A stretch of DNA of 64,000 bases from Paroedura picta (taxonomy: Eukaryota; Chordata; Lepidosauria; Squamata; Gekkonidae). The DNA is taken from positions 63,160,318 through 63,224,317 of the forward strand of contig NC_135372.1 in assembly GCF_049243985.1 (NCBI RefSeq), in the 5' to 3' direction. A program made the position numbers and the translations under genes. Below the pieces are notes generated by a model. The model was not told the DNA's origin. It did not search any database and was given only the letters and a program-made list of their open reading frames with translations. This document shows positions 11,487 through 22,900 of this stretch, piece by piece (positions within the stretch are counted from its first letter, which is position 1; the number at the start of each line of letters is the position of its first letter).

Positions 11487-12730
11487 ACATATTGACAAGT
11501 GCATCTGGAAACTTCTGGATTACATACTCATCACACATTTCTGTACATAAGGCACAAAACTCCACTGTTGAACGTTCTTGCAGCATTTAAATATTCTGAC
11601 TACGTATAACTCTTGTTGACAACTCTGAGTTCCAGTGAACTTATTACATTCACTAGCATTGAAGAGCAATGCAATAGAAAACTGCCTGTGATATTGCATG
11701 CTCGTCTCATGATCTTAGCCCAACAGGCATAATGTTTGGGTGACTGTCCAGTAAATGTCTTTTCGCACATTGCTTTCCCAAGGTGCTTTGTTTAGTTAAG
11801 AGTTCTCTGTATGTGTCTATCCTAGCTGCAAAGACTAGTATAGTTGGATGCTCAAGTTGTCTCTCTGTCATTCAGTCAACAATGTTGAGTAGTGTTTTGT
11901 CCAAAATCACAGATAAAAAGATTAAAACACACATTGGATTAAACATTCTTGTTTTTCAGTCTCAACGAAAAGAAAATGAAGTGGAATTTATTGTAAAATG
12001 GAATGCCTTTTGTCTTTCAAATATAATGTAAGACAGTGGTCCCCAATCTTTCTGAGGCTGGGGACCAGCAGGGCATCGGGCCGCGCCCCCGCATCGGGCC
12101 GCGCCCATGGGCCGTGCCTGCGCATTGCGCATGTGCAAATGCGCCATGCGTGCCCGAATCGCAGCCCGGCCCTGATTCCCTCTCCACACCCTCCCGCAGT
12201 AAGAAGCTTCCCGGGCCGCAAGCTTGCGGCCTGGGAAGTTTTTTACTGCGGGGGGGGGGGGCGGGGAGAGGGAGCCGTGGCCCGGCGCCGGGCCGCAGCC
12301 CGCAGGTTGGGGACCACTGATGTAAGACATTGGGTTTTGTATTTCTGTCCATATTAAACAGGTGCAGACTGTTTGCAATAACATAAAAGGAAGGAATAAT
12401 GCATAGAACTAACCAGAAATATGTTCCTAACTTTTTGTGCTAGATTTAACGTTGCTAAACAGTGGCCCAGAACCTTGATGTTAAAGCAGATTTTTATAGA
12501 TGCCTTATTTGCTATCCGCTTACATACTTGGAAAATGGATACAAAGGAAGTCTTTTTTTAGACTTTTTAAACCTTCAGATGTAAAAGCAGTAATCACGGC
12601 AGGGTGCTGAATGAACAGCAAGGCATTTTTATGTACTGTGTACAACCTTTGGAAACATTATGTACTGTTCACTTTTTATAGAGAGATGCTGTAGTGGATA
12701 TTGTATTAAACTTTGAAGTTAATTAACACT
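11480..12730 (+). other. MCOLN3: Candidate last exon and 3' UTR of MCOLN3
   Basis: The exon at 10361 reaches ...FCCCK then AG before GTTAGT, whereas human TRPML3 ends CCCKK. Reading through instead adds about 50 unrelated residues. The next good acceptor (CATTTTTAG, ending 11479) completes the split codon as Arg, then Ser, then TAA at 11484-11486, giving a tail CCCKRS. The roughly 1.2 kb that follows is AT-rich with no ORF and holds ATTAAA at 12705-12710, a plausible poly(A) signal. A 286-bp hAT MITE sits inside at 12034-12319. The exon and the poly(A) site are inferences and need transcript data. Confidence 0.55.
12034..12319. mobile_element. hAT MITE (CAGTGGTCCCCAA family) in the apparent MCOLN3 3' UTR
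   Basis: The inverted ends CAGTGGTCCCCAA and TTGGGGACCACTG are flanked by a perfect 8-bp duplication ATGTAAGA (12026-12033 and 12320-12327). The interior is very GC-rich with CGCGCCC blocks in an AT-rich setting. Four more copies lie at 21396, 26485, 37110 and 55273. Confidence 0.9.
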
Positions 12731-13289
12731 GACGTGAGGAGTAAAGATTTAATCAGCACTTCCTTGTTTCAGCCTTGTTGTATGTCCTGAAAGGATTTAA
12801 TATTGCTGTGTGTCAAACGTGTGCTTGAGTTTGTTTGGAGCCAGAGAAGCATCATTTCAAAAAGAAAAGAAAGCGTCATTCCAAAAAATGTCGATTAGTA
12901 TGGAGATGTTGCCCAGTTACACCTTCACTTTTGTGCTCCCATTACACTTCAAGTAATGAGCAAAAGCATACAAGATAAAAACTGCATTTTTGCAGGACAA
13001 GACAAACATTAAAGAAACTCATGGTGAATCATCCTGACGCAGGGAGTTAAGATGTATCGTTCTCACTTTCAGTGTATGCAAGACATCCCGGGCAAATGGC
13101 AATATAGCCTTTCAAACTAGGCTTTGAAATACCGAGACACTGCTAGTCGGGATTGGTAATAAAACAAGCTCACTGAACTTTTCTCATGACTAGGCATGAA
13201 ACTGCTTTTCTGTGTTTTATCCTGATAGTTAAGCACATCCACTATGTTCTACTACAACTGTTGACTCAGATTCCATGCACCTAAAATTT

Positions 13290-13445
13290 TTGCTTCATTC
13301 TCAGCTCTGGATGGCTGCCATTGTTGTTAATATTAAGGGTAGGGGGTTTTATGGTTTACTGTGGGGATTTTTATTGTAACCTGCCACAAGCTGGCTAGTA
13401 CAGGAGTGGTAGATAACAAATCAAATAATAAACAGATAATATAGA
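13290..13445 (+). mobile_element. L2-like LINE 3' end, fragment
   Basis: It contains TTTTATTGTAACCTGCCACA and ends in an A- and AT-rich tail (AATCAAATAATAAACAG), like the tails at 18212-18482 and 32400-32715. Confidence 0.4.
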
Positions 13446-13534
13446 AAATCTAAAAAGGAAAGGGAAACAACCTGAGCCTGGTACTGATTCTAAGATAACT
13501 GTCTGCTCATTTTTAAGCCAACCCAGCTAAAGCT

Positions 13535-13760
13535 CACTTACTTTGAACAGATCATGCGATCAAACTTGCTAGAAAAATCATTAATGCTCAGCATGGTCAG
13601 CAGCAAAAGGAAATGTGGTCACCAAAGGATCCACTGGCTCGACACAATCAAAGCCTACAGAGGGATGACCATGAACCAACTAAAAGAAGCAGTCAGAGAC
13701 GGGCACGTGGCAAAGACTTTCCTATAAAATCGCCGACGGTCGGACACGACTGAACAGATA
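13535..13760 (+). mobile_element. RTE/BovB-like LINE 3' end
   Basis: The sequence ends ACGGTCGGACACGACTGAAC, the hallmark BovB 3' terminus. Before it lies a decayed match to the BovB C-terminal coding end (CACTGGCTCGACACAATCAA). BovB is abundant in squamates. This is an older copy than that at 60260. Confidence 0.6.
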
Positions 13761-13819
13761 ACATCAGCATTGGCATATCCTCAATAACACCTAGGCAGAA
13801 GTTAACGAGAATTGTAAAG

Positions 13820-13869
13820 AAGAAGAGAAATAGCTACCTGTGCCACATCCATTAACATTGAACTTCCCT
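13820..13869. repeat. 50-bp exact direct repeat, left copy
   Basis: The 50 bases from AAGAAGAGAAATAGC to GAACTTCCCT recur without a mismatch at 15578-15627. The sequences on either side of the two copies do not match each other. Confidence 0.9.
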
Positions 13870-14098
13870 GTGATCTTATTACATCTAACAAGATAGTACT
13901 TTCAGATCCCTGGGTCATTTAGACTCACTGAATCATGTACTGACACCACTTTGACAATAATCCTTATTAGTACTTAAGCTGAAAAGCAGAAGTAAGAAAA
14001 GGAATCTCAATAGAATACAAAGCCAGCCACAGGAAATTATACATAAAACATCAGGACAAGACAGACTTTGCAAGACTCTAAGATGGAATTATTATTAT

Positions 14099-14383
14099 GA
14101 GCCTCTTGTGGCGCAGAGTGGTAAGGCAGCAGACATGCTGTCTGAAGCTCTGCCCACGAGACTGGGAGTTCAATCCCAGCAGCCGGCTCAAGGTTGACTC
14201 AGCCTTCCATCCTTCCGAGGTTGGTAAAATGAGTACCCAGCTTGCTGGGGGGTAAACGGTAATGACTGGGGAAGGCACAGGCAAACCACCCTGTATTGAG
14301 TCTGCCATGAAAACGCTAGAGGGTGTCACCCCAAGGGTCAGACATGACTCGGTGCTTACACAGGGGATACCTTTACCTTTACC
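14099..14383 (+). mobile_element. Sauria-type SINE, full length
   Basis: The head is GAGCCTCTTGTGGCGCAGAG with tRNA-like A and B boxes (GTTCAATCCC at about 14169). The body contains CCAAGGGTCAGACATGACTC, the BovB-like 3' end, and the tail is ACCTTTACCTTTACC. A 12-bp duplication TAAGATGGAATT lies at 14079-14090 and 14384-14395. Confidence 0.9.
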
Positions 14384-15153
14384 TAAGATGGAATTGGGGC
14401 ACTGTAGCATCTTAGGAGTCAGGCTAAGGAGAGATTCAGTGAATAATACTATAGTATTTTCTGAATCTATTTTCTGTTACAGCTGAATATATAGTATGAC
14501 CATGTTCATGCAAGCTGTGCAAGCTGTAACACCGCATTCAGGCATACCTGCTGCTTGATGGCTGCAACATCCATGTATGCATTGGCTTTTTTCAATGGAA
14601 TTACTCACTCTTGCCTCAAAAGCAATCTTCAATTTTGACAGTTTGTGTTAAAGCTGTGTTTCATCTGAATATCAAGAAAGGAGTCACAGAACAGCTGGCC
14701 TTGCTCTGGTAAACATTGGCCTGTGTGTGGACAATTAAGGCCTCACTTGGCGTGGTCTATAGGTAGGAGTTATCTAGGTCTAGGAAATTAATATGCTATT
14801 TTACAAGTTAGTGTACCCTCATAAAAGACTTGGTAGCTTTTCTTATAAAGAAAAAATCACCCTCTTTTATTACATGACCATTGAGCAACCTTATATAGCA
14901 TTAAATGAGAGAAGTAAAGCTGTGAAAACCTATTGTTCTCAGGAAGGCAGTGGGAAAAGACCCTGGCTCTGCCCACCTGGTCCCAGTATTCTAGTAGAAT
15001 TACATGATGGAGAAAGCAAGTCTCATGGAGCTGCAGGTGTTAATTGAGGGGAGTGTGCTTAACCTCAGCTCTAATTTGTTCAAGGGGTTTCCAGACCAAC
15101 ATAGGAGAAAGAACAATGAGGGTAAATGAAGAGTCCAATTTTGTCATCACTAA

Positions 15154-15487
15154 GGCCTATTATGCACGGCCGCCGAAATGGCGATTTCGGGTCACATGGA
15201 AAATGCGGAGGAGGAAGACGCGAAGCACACCGGTTATGCACAGGGCGGGGCACAATGGCGGCAAAACCCAGAGTAACCGATTATGCACGCGGCGATCCTG
15301 GTGCCGCTTCTGGTTGCGCCCCGGTCACCCGGAAGTTGCGCTTTCTTCCGTGTTTCGCTAACGCGGCTTTTTCGGCGCCATGCACCGAAGCTGCAGCCGG
15401 TTGCAGCCAGCACCATGCGTTATCGGTGATTTTAGTCGCCGCCATTCCACCCCGAATGTGCGCTATTCCCCCCGTGCATAATGGGTC
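15154..15487. mobile_element. Harbinger-type MITE
   Basis: The inverted ends GGCCTATTATGCACGG and CCGTGCATAATGGGTC are flanked by the 3-bp target TAA (15151-15153 and 15488-15490), as for PIF/Harbinger elements. The 334-bp inside is CpG-rich with further GTTATGCAC-like motifs and no transposase. Confidence 0.8.
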
Positions 15488-15577
15488 TAAGAAAGCACTT
15501 AGTAAGATAGTGTCAATTACAAGGTCTTCCATACTGATGCAAAGGAAAGCTTGAATTCCAGTATCTCTTCTAGATGT

Positions 15578-15627
15578 TAAGAAGAGAAATAGCTACCTGT
15601 GCCACATCCATTAACATTGAACTTCCC
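15578..15627. repeat. 50-bp exact direct repeat, right copy
   Basis: Identical to 13820-13869. The two copies enclose a Sauria-type SINE and the Harbinger MITE. Confidence 0.9.
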
Positions 15628-15770
15628 TAAGGTCATCACTCATGTCTTTCAGAGCTTACAGAGAAATTCTCATACTGGACACAGTGGGATGTACTTCTAA
15701 TCACCCATATGTTCATGCTAGGATTCTGTATTAATACCTGAGAGAGCTTCTGGGGGACCTGAGTGAGCCT

Positions 15771-15930
15771 GGATGATAGTGGTTAGCATGCTGGACTTGT
15801 ATCCCACTCTGCCATTGAAGCTTGCCAGGTGACTTGGGGCCAGTCACATATAACCCTGGATAATCTACAAGGTTGTTGTGAAGGTGATACCGGAGTGGGG
15901 GATGAAGCATGCTACTTTGGGTCCCCATTT
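15771..15930 (+). mobile_element. tRNA-derived SINE fragment, second family
   Basis: It contains AGTGGTTAGCATGCTGGACT, an A-box-like head. A body with GTGACTTGGGGCCAGTCACA and GATAATCTACAAGGTTGTTG follows. Confidence 0.45.
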
Positions 15931-16379
15931 TCAACAAGACTCTAGAAAGTGAAAGTTTGTTCTGAAGATGCAAATTCATCTTATCCAAGCAGGAATCTAG
16001 TAGTACTTTAAAGTGTGGCAAAAGTTTATTTTGCAGATTAGCCTGTGAAAATTTGTGCGGAAATTGTTGGAAAAAGCTGACTGGTGTACAAAGGAGGAGA
16101 TCCTGCAGGGGGCAGCAAGAAGACAATTCGACGGGATAGTGAAGTTAGTACTTTCAGATTGCTACGCTTAAGGAAATATTCTTTTCCATGCTTGCTCTCT
16201 CTGATACTGATGCAGTTATGGAACTATTTCTGTCTTGCTCGTTAACTATCAAAAAAATAAAGCTTTATCTTCAGGTTGTGCACTTTTGCTGCGTTAATTA
16301 CTCTGCCAGCAGGAATAAAATGTTCGTCTTAAAATACCGCTACTTCCCCTTTCGTAACTGAATAGCGAAGGGACGCTAG

Positions 16380-16960
16380 CAGGCAGATTTTCCTGCGAAG
16401 CGGCCGTGCCCCGAAGCACGTTTACTTCAGAGCAGGGAATGCCGCGTAAACACCCTTAAGCACGCTTGGGCTGCGTCCTGTCAGTGCTGGGAAGTCAGTC
16501 CTGTTCCCTTCGCCGTAGAAGGAGGCCTAGGATTGCACTCTGAATTTCACCAGGGGGAAATGGCGCGCCGAGCCAGCCAGAAAAACAGGGGCCAGCAACA
16601 TGCTCCCACGCGGCGCGTCTTGGCGCCTTTAAAACCGACGGAGCGCCTCGTTGCCGGTAAAAAGCCGGAGGAGGAGGAGGGGGCGCAGTGCTGAGGGCGC
16701 TGCTTGGAGGCGCGGGAAAGGCAGCGGATGCCGAGGATGCCGTAAGCCCCGCTCGCCTCGACGGCTCTCTCCGCGCGTCTGCCCGAGCTCCACGTGACTT
16801 GGCGCCGGCTGAGTTGAGCGCCGCTTCCTTGCCGGGCACTCCATGGGTCCCGCCCCGCTCGCTGAGCGTGTGGCCGCCAGCCGAGGGCCAGGGAAGCTGC
16901 GGCGCCCGTGTATCGTGGCCATGCAGTACCTGGGGAAGGGGAGGACGCTGGTGACCAGGT
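16380..16960 (+). promoter_or_regulatory. MCOLN2: CpG-rich promoter and 5' leader of MCOLN2
   Basis: A block rich in G, C and CpG lies in AT-rich surroundings and ends in the first MCOLN2 exon. It contains GGAGGAGGAGGAGG-type purine tracts at about 16665-16682 and no obvious TATA box near the start. An E-box with a CLEAR-like flank, CACGTGAC, lies at 16791-16798, 45 bp before the first in-frame ATG. CLEAR sites are bound by TFEB/TFE3 in lysosomal gene promoters, and mucolipin-1 is a known target. That this copy is used is an inference. The transcription start is not fixed; out-of-frame ATGs at about 16728 and 16737 would be upstream ORFs if transcription starts before them. Confidence 0.75.
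16843..16958 (+). CDS. MCOLN2: MCOLN2 first coding exon, start uncertain
   Basis: The reading frame is open from 16813 (in-frame TGA at 16810-16812) to the donor CAG/GTGAGT at 16959. ATG at 16843 (G at +4) is the first in frame and adds [15 protein letters not shown] and so on. ATG at 16921 (G at -3) gives [12 protein letters not shown]. Both join in phase to exon 2 as R-S-M-M-A-Q-P-D-S. Human TRPML2 also carries an N-terminal extension before its AMAHRDSE, so a coding exon 1 is expected. Exon 2 alone offers ATGs at 22275 and 22278 for a short form. Confidence 0.75.
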
Positions 16961-19900
16961 GAGTGCGGCAGGGAGACGGGACGCATTTCCTGGGGATGTG
17001 CCGCCCGCGGATTCCTCTCCAAAGGCATGGGACGTCGGGCCAAATTGCCTGTGGCGCCTTTATTAATCGCAGGTTTGCGTTTAAATGTTAACGATGAACT
17101 TCGGTAGTTGCCACGCTCGCACTGCCTCGGAAGGACCGGCTCCCGCCTGGTTGGGGTGGAAGAGCCGTGCTTATCGAAAGGTGGAGGCGGGCCCGGCAGA
17201 CCGTTTTTGCAAACGCATTCTGAAAGTGATCCGTTGGAGGCATTTCTCCTGTCTTTATTGCCTCGCTTGATCAGGACTAAAAATAATTCGTTGTAATGAC
17301 AATGGGGTGTTTGCTCGAATTGCCTAACCAAATAAGCGCAGTATGTTTAAGGAAGGGTGGCAAAGGACGCTAAGGTGGTGTCGTGCCTGCTCTGTGTTCC
17401 TTAACAGGGACTTTTTAAAAAAGTAGAAGTCACTCCCACAGATTTAAGTGAGGTACTCCGGAGTAGAGTTCTAACTGTGCCGTCTGATCCTCTGTGCGTT
17501 TACTCATGAACTGTAATGTATTCATTAAAACTTCCAGGTAACTGTGCAGGAAATACATTCTTAAAGTTGCTTTTTCTTTAGGAAGGCAAACAGAACTTTG
17601 ACACTTTCTTCTGCATGTAGCAGGTTCCTGTACTTTAAAGTGATAACATCAGGAGGAATTAAGAATCTGGGCTAGGCCCCTTAGGCCTGCCCCTTCCCAA
17701 AACTTATGATGAAATTTCAGTTTGGTCTTCCTGCATTTTGTGAAGGAATAGGCAGTTGCTGCCTTATACAAAGTCTCTTGGCTACTACAAACATAAATGA
17801 ATATCTCAGAAGCCTGTTGGAAGTGAATGCACCTGTAAGTTGGTGGTTTGAGAGGAGTGGAAGGGCATGGTTTTTGCCCCGGGGAGATTGTCTTGGGATT
17901 TCAAATTATATTAAAACTTAGAAACTGTTAAGACTTTAAAATGAGGTCTCTTTGCCTTGAGGAATTTGGTAGCCTTTCTGGAGGAGGAGGAGGCGGTGGC
18001 AGCTGTAGGAGTTGGCTTCTAGGTTATAGTTAACGTTTATATGGTGTGTTAATGTTAAGTCAGCCTCGTGCTATTTCAGCAGTGTAGTGTGAAGGAGCAT
18101 GTGAAATACTAGCAGACAGCCCTGTAGGTTAGTGAGAGGTTTGGATCAGGGATGGTTTCACAAAATATGTAGCCATGTGAATGCAACAATGAAGCTTTCA
18201 GCAGGGCCTGTAAAATGGAGCTCTTCCACCAGGTCTATGGTTGAGGCTGGGGTCAGCGAATCAGGGACATCGCTCCCCCCCTAGGAGTTGGAGTGTACGC
18301 TACTCCCCTATCCTTTCCTCTTCACCTCTTTAATAATTGGGGGAGAGATGGGATTTTTAGCCGTCATGTTAGTAGATTGATGTTTTAATGGGAATTTTAA
18401 TGGGGTTAGTTGTTGTGACCTGCCTCGAGCCTGTCGGGAGAGGCGGGAAATAAATCTATAATAATAATAATAATAATAATAAGCTCATATATCCAAAGCT
18501 TTAATGTCAGCAGGGTGGGAATTGGCCCGGGCGATGGTCTGTCCGGAGGAAGGGGCCAATCAGGCCCCTTCCTCATCACGGAAAAAGCCCTCCCACCAAG
18601 GGCTTAACAAATTATTTAGTCCGCGGCGCCCATGGCGCCGCGGGCGTGTTAAGGATATTTCTATGCCATCCTCCCACTCATTGTAACTGTAATAACAATA
18701 ATCATAACATAACAGTAAGAACCAGTATTGAGTAACAACAGTAGAACAATTAACAATGGAATAGAATTTTGTAGACAGAGCCCGTAGGGGGATCAGTTGA
18801 GTTCAGGATGTGGAAGGATTACTGTGATGTGTGTGTGTGTGGGGGGGCAGCTGAATAGTGTAAAGTCTTGTCAGCTTCAGCTGAATACCTGGTGGAGGAG
18901 CTCCCTTTTACAGGCTCTGTGTTGTGGGAGTTCAGAAAGGGCCCTGATCTCTTCAGGGAGCTCATTCCACCAGGTGGGGGCCAGGACAGAGAAGGCCCTG
19001 GTTGAGGCCCAACATGCTTCTTTGGGGCTAGGGATCCTCAGCCATTTTGGTGGCAGAACATAATGTTCTTTGTGGGTATCGGCAGAGAGGTGGTCTCTCA
19101 GGTACACTGGGCCCAGTCTGTGGATGGCCTTGAAGGTGATTACCAGAACCTTAAGCCTGATCTGGTATTCAGCTGGAAGCCAGTGAAGTTGTTGAAGGCA
19201 GGCTGGTTGTGGGATCTCCATGGTGTGTTTGTGAGGATCCTGGCTGCAGCATTCCGGACCAGTTGCAGTTTCTAGGTCAAGGTTAAGGAAAGGCCTGCAA
19301 AGCGCAAGATACAGAAGTCCAGTCTAGAGGTCACCGTCAGATGGATCACTGTGGCTGGATGATCTGGGGCCAAGTAGAGCGCTAGTAGCTTGGCAGGGCG
19401 CAGAAGGTAGAAGGCCTGCCATGTTACTCTCATGACCAGTGCCTCTATGGAAAAGGAGGCATCAAGAATCATGCCTAGGTTTTTGATAGTTGTACTCCAT
19501 CCAGGTTGGGTAGGCACACTTCCTCGCTTGGACGCTTCCTGCTCAGCCACAGGACCTCTGTCTTTGAAGGGTTGAGTTTCAGACACCTCTGATTGAACCA
19601 CTTCATCACTGCTTACAGGCATCTGGCTAAGGATTCACAGGGAGAATCAGGGTGGTCATCCATCAGGAGGAAGAGCCGGGTGTCATTTTGACCCAACCAA
19701 TGATTAAAATATAGAAACAGCTGTCTGAGGTTGCAGTGATATACACAAAGACAGTTTGAAAAGGGGATTAGACAGAACCATGGAAGTTATGTTTATTAGT
19801 GGTTACTAGCCATTGTGTCCAAAGGGAACCTTCACTTTCACAGACAGTAAACCTCTGACTTCAAGTGCTGGACTTTGGCTTCTGTGCTCTGTTGTTGATC

Positions 19901-22900
19901 CTGTGCAGTAACTGGTTGGCCCCTACATGGAACAGAATGCTGAACTAGAGAGAAATATGGTACAGTCCCACAAAATTCTTCAGGTTTTGAAAGGAATGTT
20001 CTGGAGTAACAGGTTTAAACTACAATTCTTCAATGCATTTACCTGGTGATAATGGCTTCATTCAAACACTGCTTAAAACTATAGCTAGGCTCAGTACAGG
20101 CTGCTGAACGAACTATGGTTAACATGCATCCAGAGCAGAGACCTGAAACCAAGGTTTTGAAGACAGTTTATGATCCTAACTATGGTTTGGTACCACATGA
20201 AGTATAAATGGAAGTATTCTGGTTTGTCCCCTAGCAATACTCTTCATCACAGTGGATAGCAAACCATCATTTGGTTGTTCTGTTTAGTTTAGCATCCTAA
20301 AGCATTTGGGATTGTCTGGAATTAGGGAAAGAATTCCATGTGGGTCTGTAAACAGGAATAAAGGTTATCTGTCTCCGGAATTTCTGTAGTTTGTTCTACA
20401 GCCAAAACCAAAGGATATCATATACCATTTTATTAAGTCCAGCTCAAAAAACTAAAGACTTGTTGAGTTTTTTTTAAAACTCATCAGTCTGGAGCAGGGG
20501 TAGTCAAACTACGGCCCTCCAGATGTCCATGGACTACAATTCCCAGGAGCCCCTGCTAGCGAATGCTGTCAGGGGCTCCTGGGAATTGTAGTCCATGGAC
20601 ATCTGGAGGGCCGCAGTTTGACTACCCCTGGTCTGGAGGTTTGGGTAGAGCAGATCTGGACTGCTGGCCTCTGACTATTTCTGTTGAATCTGAATAGATA
20701 GAGGTGTGCCAAGTAGAATTTGGACTGGATTGCACCTTTGATCTTCTAGGAAGGTCCAGAAACATGAAGTAGCAAGGAATTTCTCCACACTTGACTTCAG
20801 CCCAGTCTACCATACAAACTATATGACTGCTGCACACAACTCAAAGCCCTGTAACTCCGGTCATCTAATAGAACTGGGTAAATACGTAATTTAGGTTTCC
20901 AGGAAATCACTGTTTGCTCTTGACACAAATGACCACAAGAAGTCTTTCAGTGTGATATTTTTAGTCATGAGATAGGTGGCAATTTTTAGGTTTGTTTGGC
21001 TAATGAACAGCTGCAGATATATTGGCTTCATTAGTTCCTTCTGTGGTAGGATGCTTTACAGATGTTCTGTTTATACAGTGTTACAGGGCCAAATATAGAT
21101 TGATGGTAAAAGCAACTAAAAAGGAACTCATTGTCACTGGTAGTTTATGTTGGTAAGCTCAGGCCCAGATGAGCTGCAGGGTTTCTGTGTGTATGTCTTC
21201 ATGGTCTGGGCATTGAGACCGATGTATATCTTAAAAGCAGTTCTATGTAAGATAATCCTGGTAGGGAAAGGAGCCTCAAAAATGCCAAGGAGAGGCTTAT
21301 GCTTTCCCCACCTACCATTTTTCTTCTGCAATTCTTCACCCTGCCACCTGTGACTGGCTGTCCCAGGAACATATTTTTGAAAATATGCCCTAGACCAGTG
21401 GTCCACAACCCCCAGTCCGTGGACCGGGACCGGTCCGTGGATCAGTCAGTACCGGGCCACAGCTCCTCCTCATCCTCCCTGGGGGCTGCCCGCCACTCTG
21501 CCGCCGGTTAACCTTTGGTGCTCTCCGGCGTCCGCCATGTCTGGGGCTCCCCCTCGGTGTGGCACTGTGCAGCTGCTGCTGGCAGCGCCCCCCAGCGGGT
21601 GGTGGGAAATCAGGGGCACCAGCGGGAGCAGGGGCTCAGGCGGTGGCAGCAACATCCCTCAGCAAAAGACTACCCCCCCCCCCCGGCCTCAGTAAAATTG
21701 TCAAGCATTGACTGATCCCCGGTGATAAAAAGGTTGGGGACCACTGCCCTAGACAGTTCTAGCAACAAAGTGTATGGGCAGCACAGTGTTGTTGTAGGCA
21801 AGAAAGACTGAAGAAAGCACATTGTTCTGCTTCTTTGCTGAAAACTCTTTTGATACTGGTTTTCTTCAAAGATATGAACTGTTGGTTTTTCATATATATA
21901 ATTGCACATAACATGTAGGTTGACCCTTAACCTATGACTCAAACAGTTGGTGTAAGAAGTGTCTTGAGGGTATCAGGATCTTCTAGCAAAACAGGTCTGC
22001 ATACTGTGGCTGGGCATTGAGGAACTTAACGTATGCTGTCTTAATCCTGGTTTATTGAATGTTAATATTTACCAGCTTTTTGGAAAAGAGCCATCTTACA
22101 ATGCTATGTCGTGCGAGGTGTCCAAACAGGCCCTTTGGGTGGGTTGAAAGAACTTTATTTTGCTATAAAACGGCAATATAATTTCTTTCTCTGTAATAAG
22201 GAGCTCTCTTTTTTTATGGATTTCTGAATGAAAAGAAGATGTGTAAAATGCATCAATTAATTTATTACAGAAGTATGATGGCTCAGCCGGATTCAGACTA
22301 TAAGGAAGAGGCATCTCTCAAGGAAGATTTAAAGTTCTATTTTATGAATCCATGTGAAAAATACCGAGCCAGACATCAAATACCTTGGAAACTGGGGCTA
22401 CAAATATTGAAAATAGTTATGGTTACCACCCAGGTAATTAAAAGAAGCTAATTTACAGTTGTGCACTGCACTCTGTCATGAATTGGGCAGTCAATAAATA
22501 ATCTTCAGGTAACTGTTGGCTTCTTAAGTCTGTTTTAAGTAGCAAAAGTGAATTGTAAACAAAGGAGTGGAGAGGGAGAGGAGAAAGTAACTGCATTGCC
22601 ATAAAGTTTTCAGGTGACATTTGGACCTGTAAAGTTCTTTATTTATTCTGATGATTCACCCCTGAAAAGAACACAAGGCTAGCCACTAGTTACTGATGGT
22701 TCCTAGGACAAAGAGTGGATGTTTGAGTATAGAGGCTGTGGTCTTCTAGTCCTTACAAAGTAAGCATGAAAAATACTATTGGCGAGTTCTATATAAACTC
22801 AATTAACTTGTCAATTTCAGTCTTTTGTCTGCTGCTGTAGAAGTAGACCAGACTTTCTCCCCTCTTGTGTATTGTGCATTTCCTCAGAGCCACATAGTTT

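Noticed and set aside
14099-14180. tRNA gene
   Set aside because: A and B boxes belong to a SINE head with its own tail and target duplication.
13820-15627. The 50-bp direct repeats as the ends of an LTR element
   Set aside because: They are too short, lack TG/CA ends, a primer site or a polypurine tract, and enclose no related coding sequence.
16495-17331. 278-codon minus-strand ORF, the longest in the window
   Set aside because: It runs antisense through the MCOLN2 CpG island, is rich in Pro, Arg and Ala, and shows no domain. GC-rich DNA lacks stops by chance.
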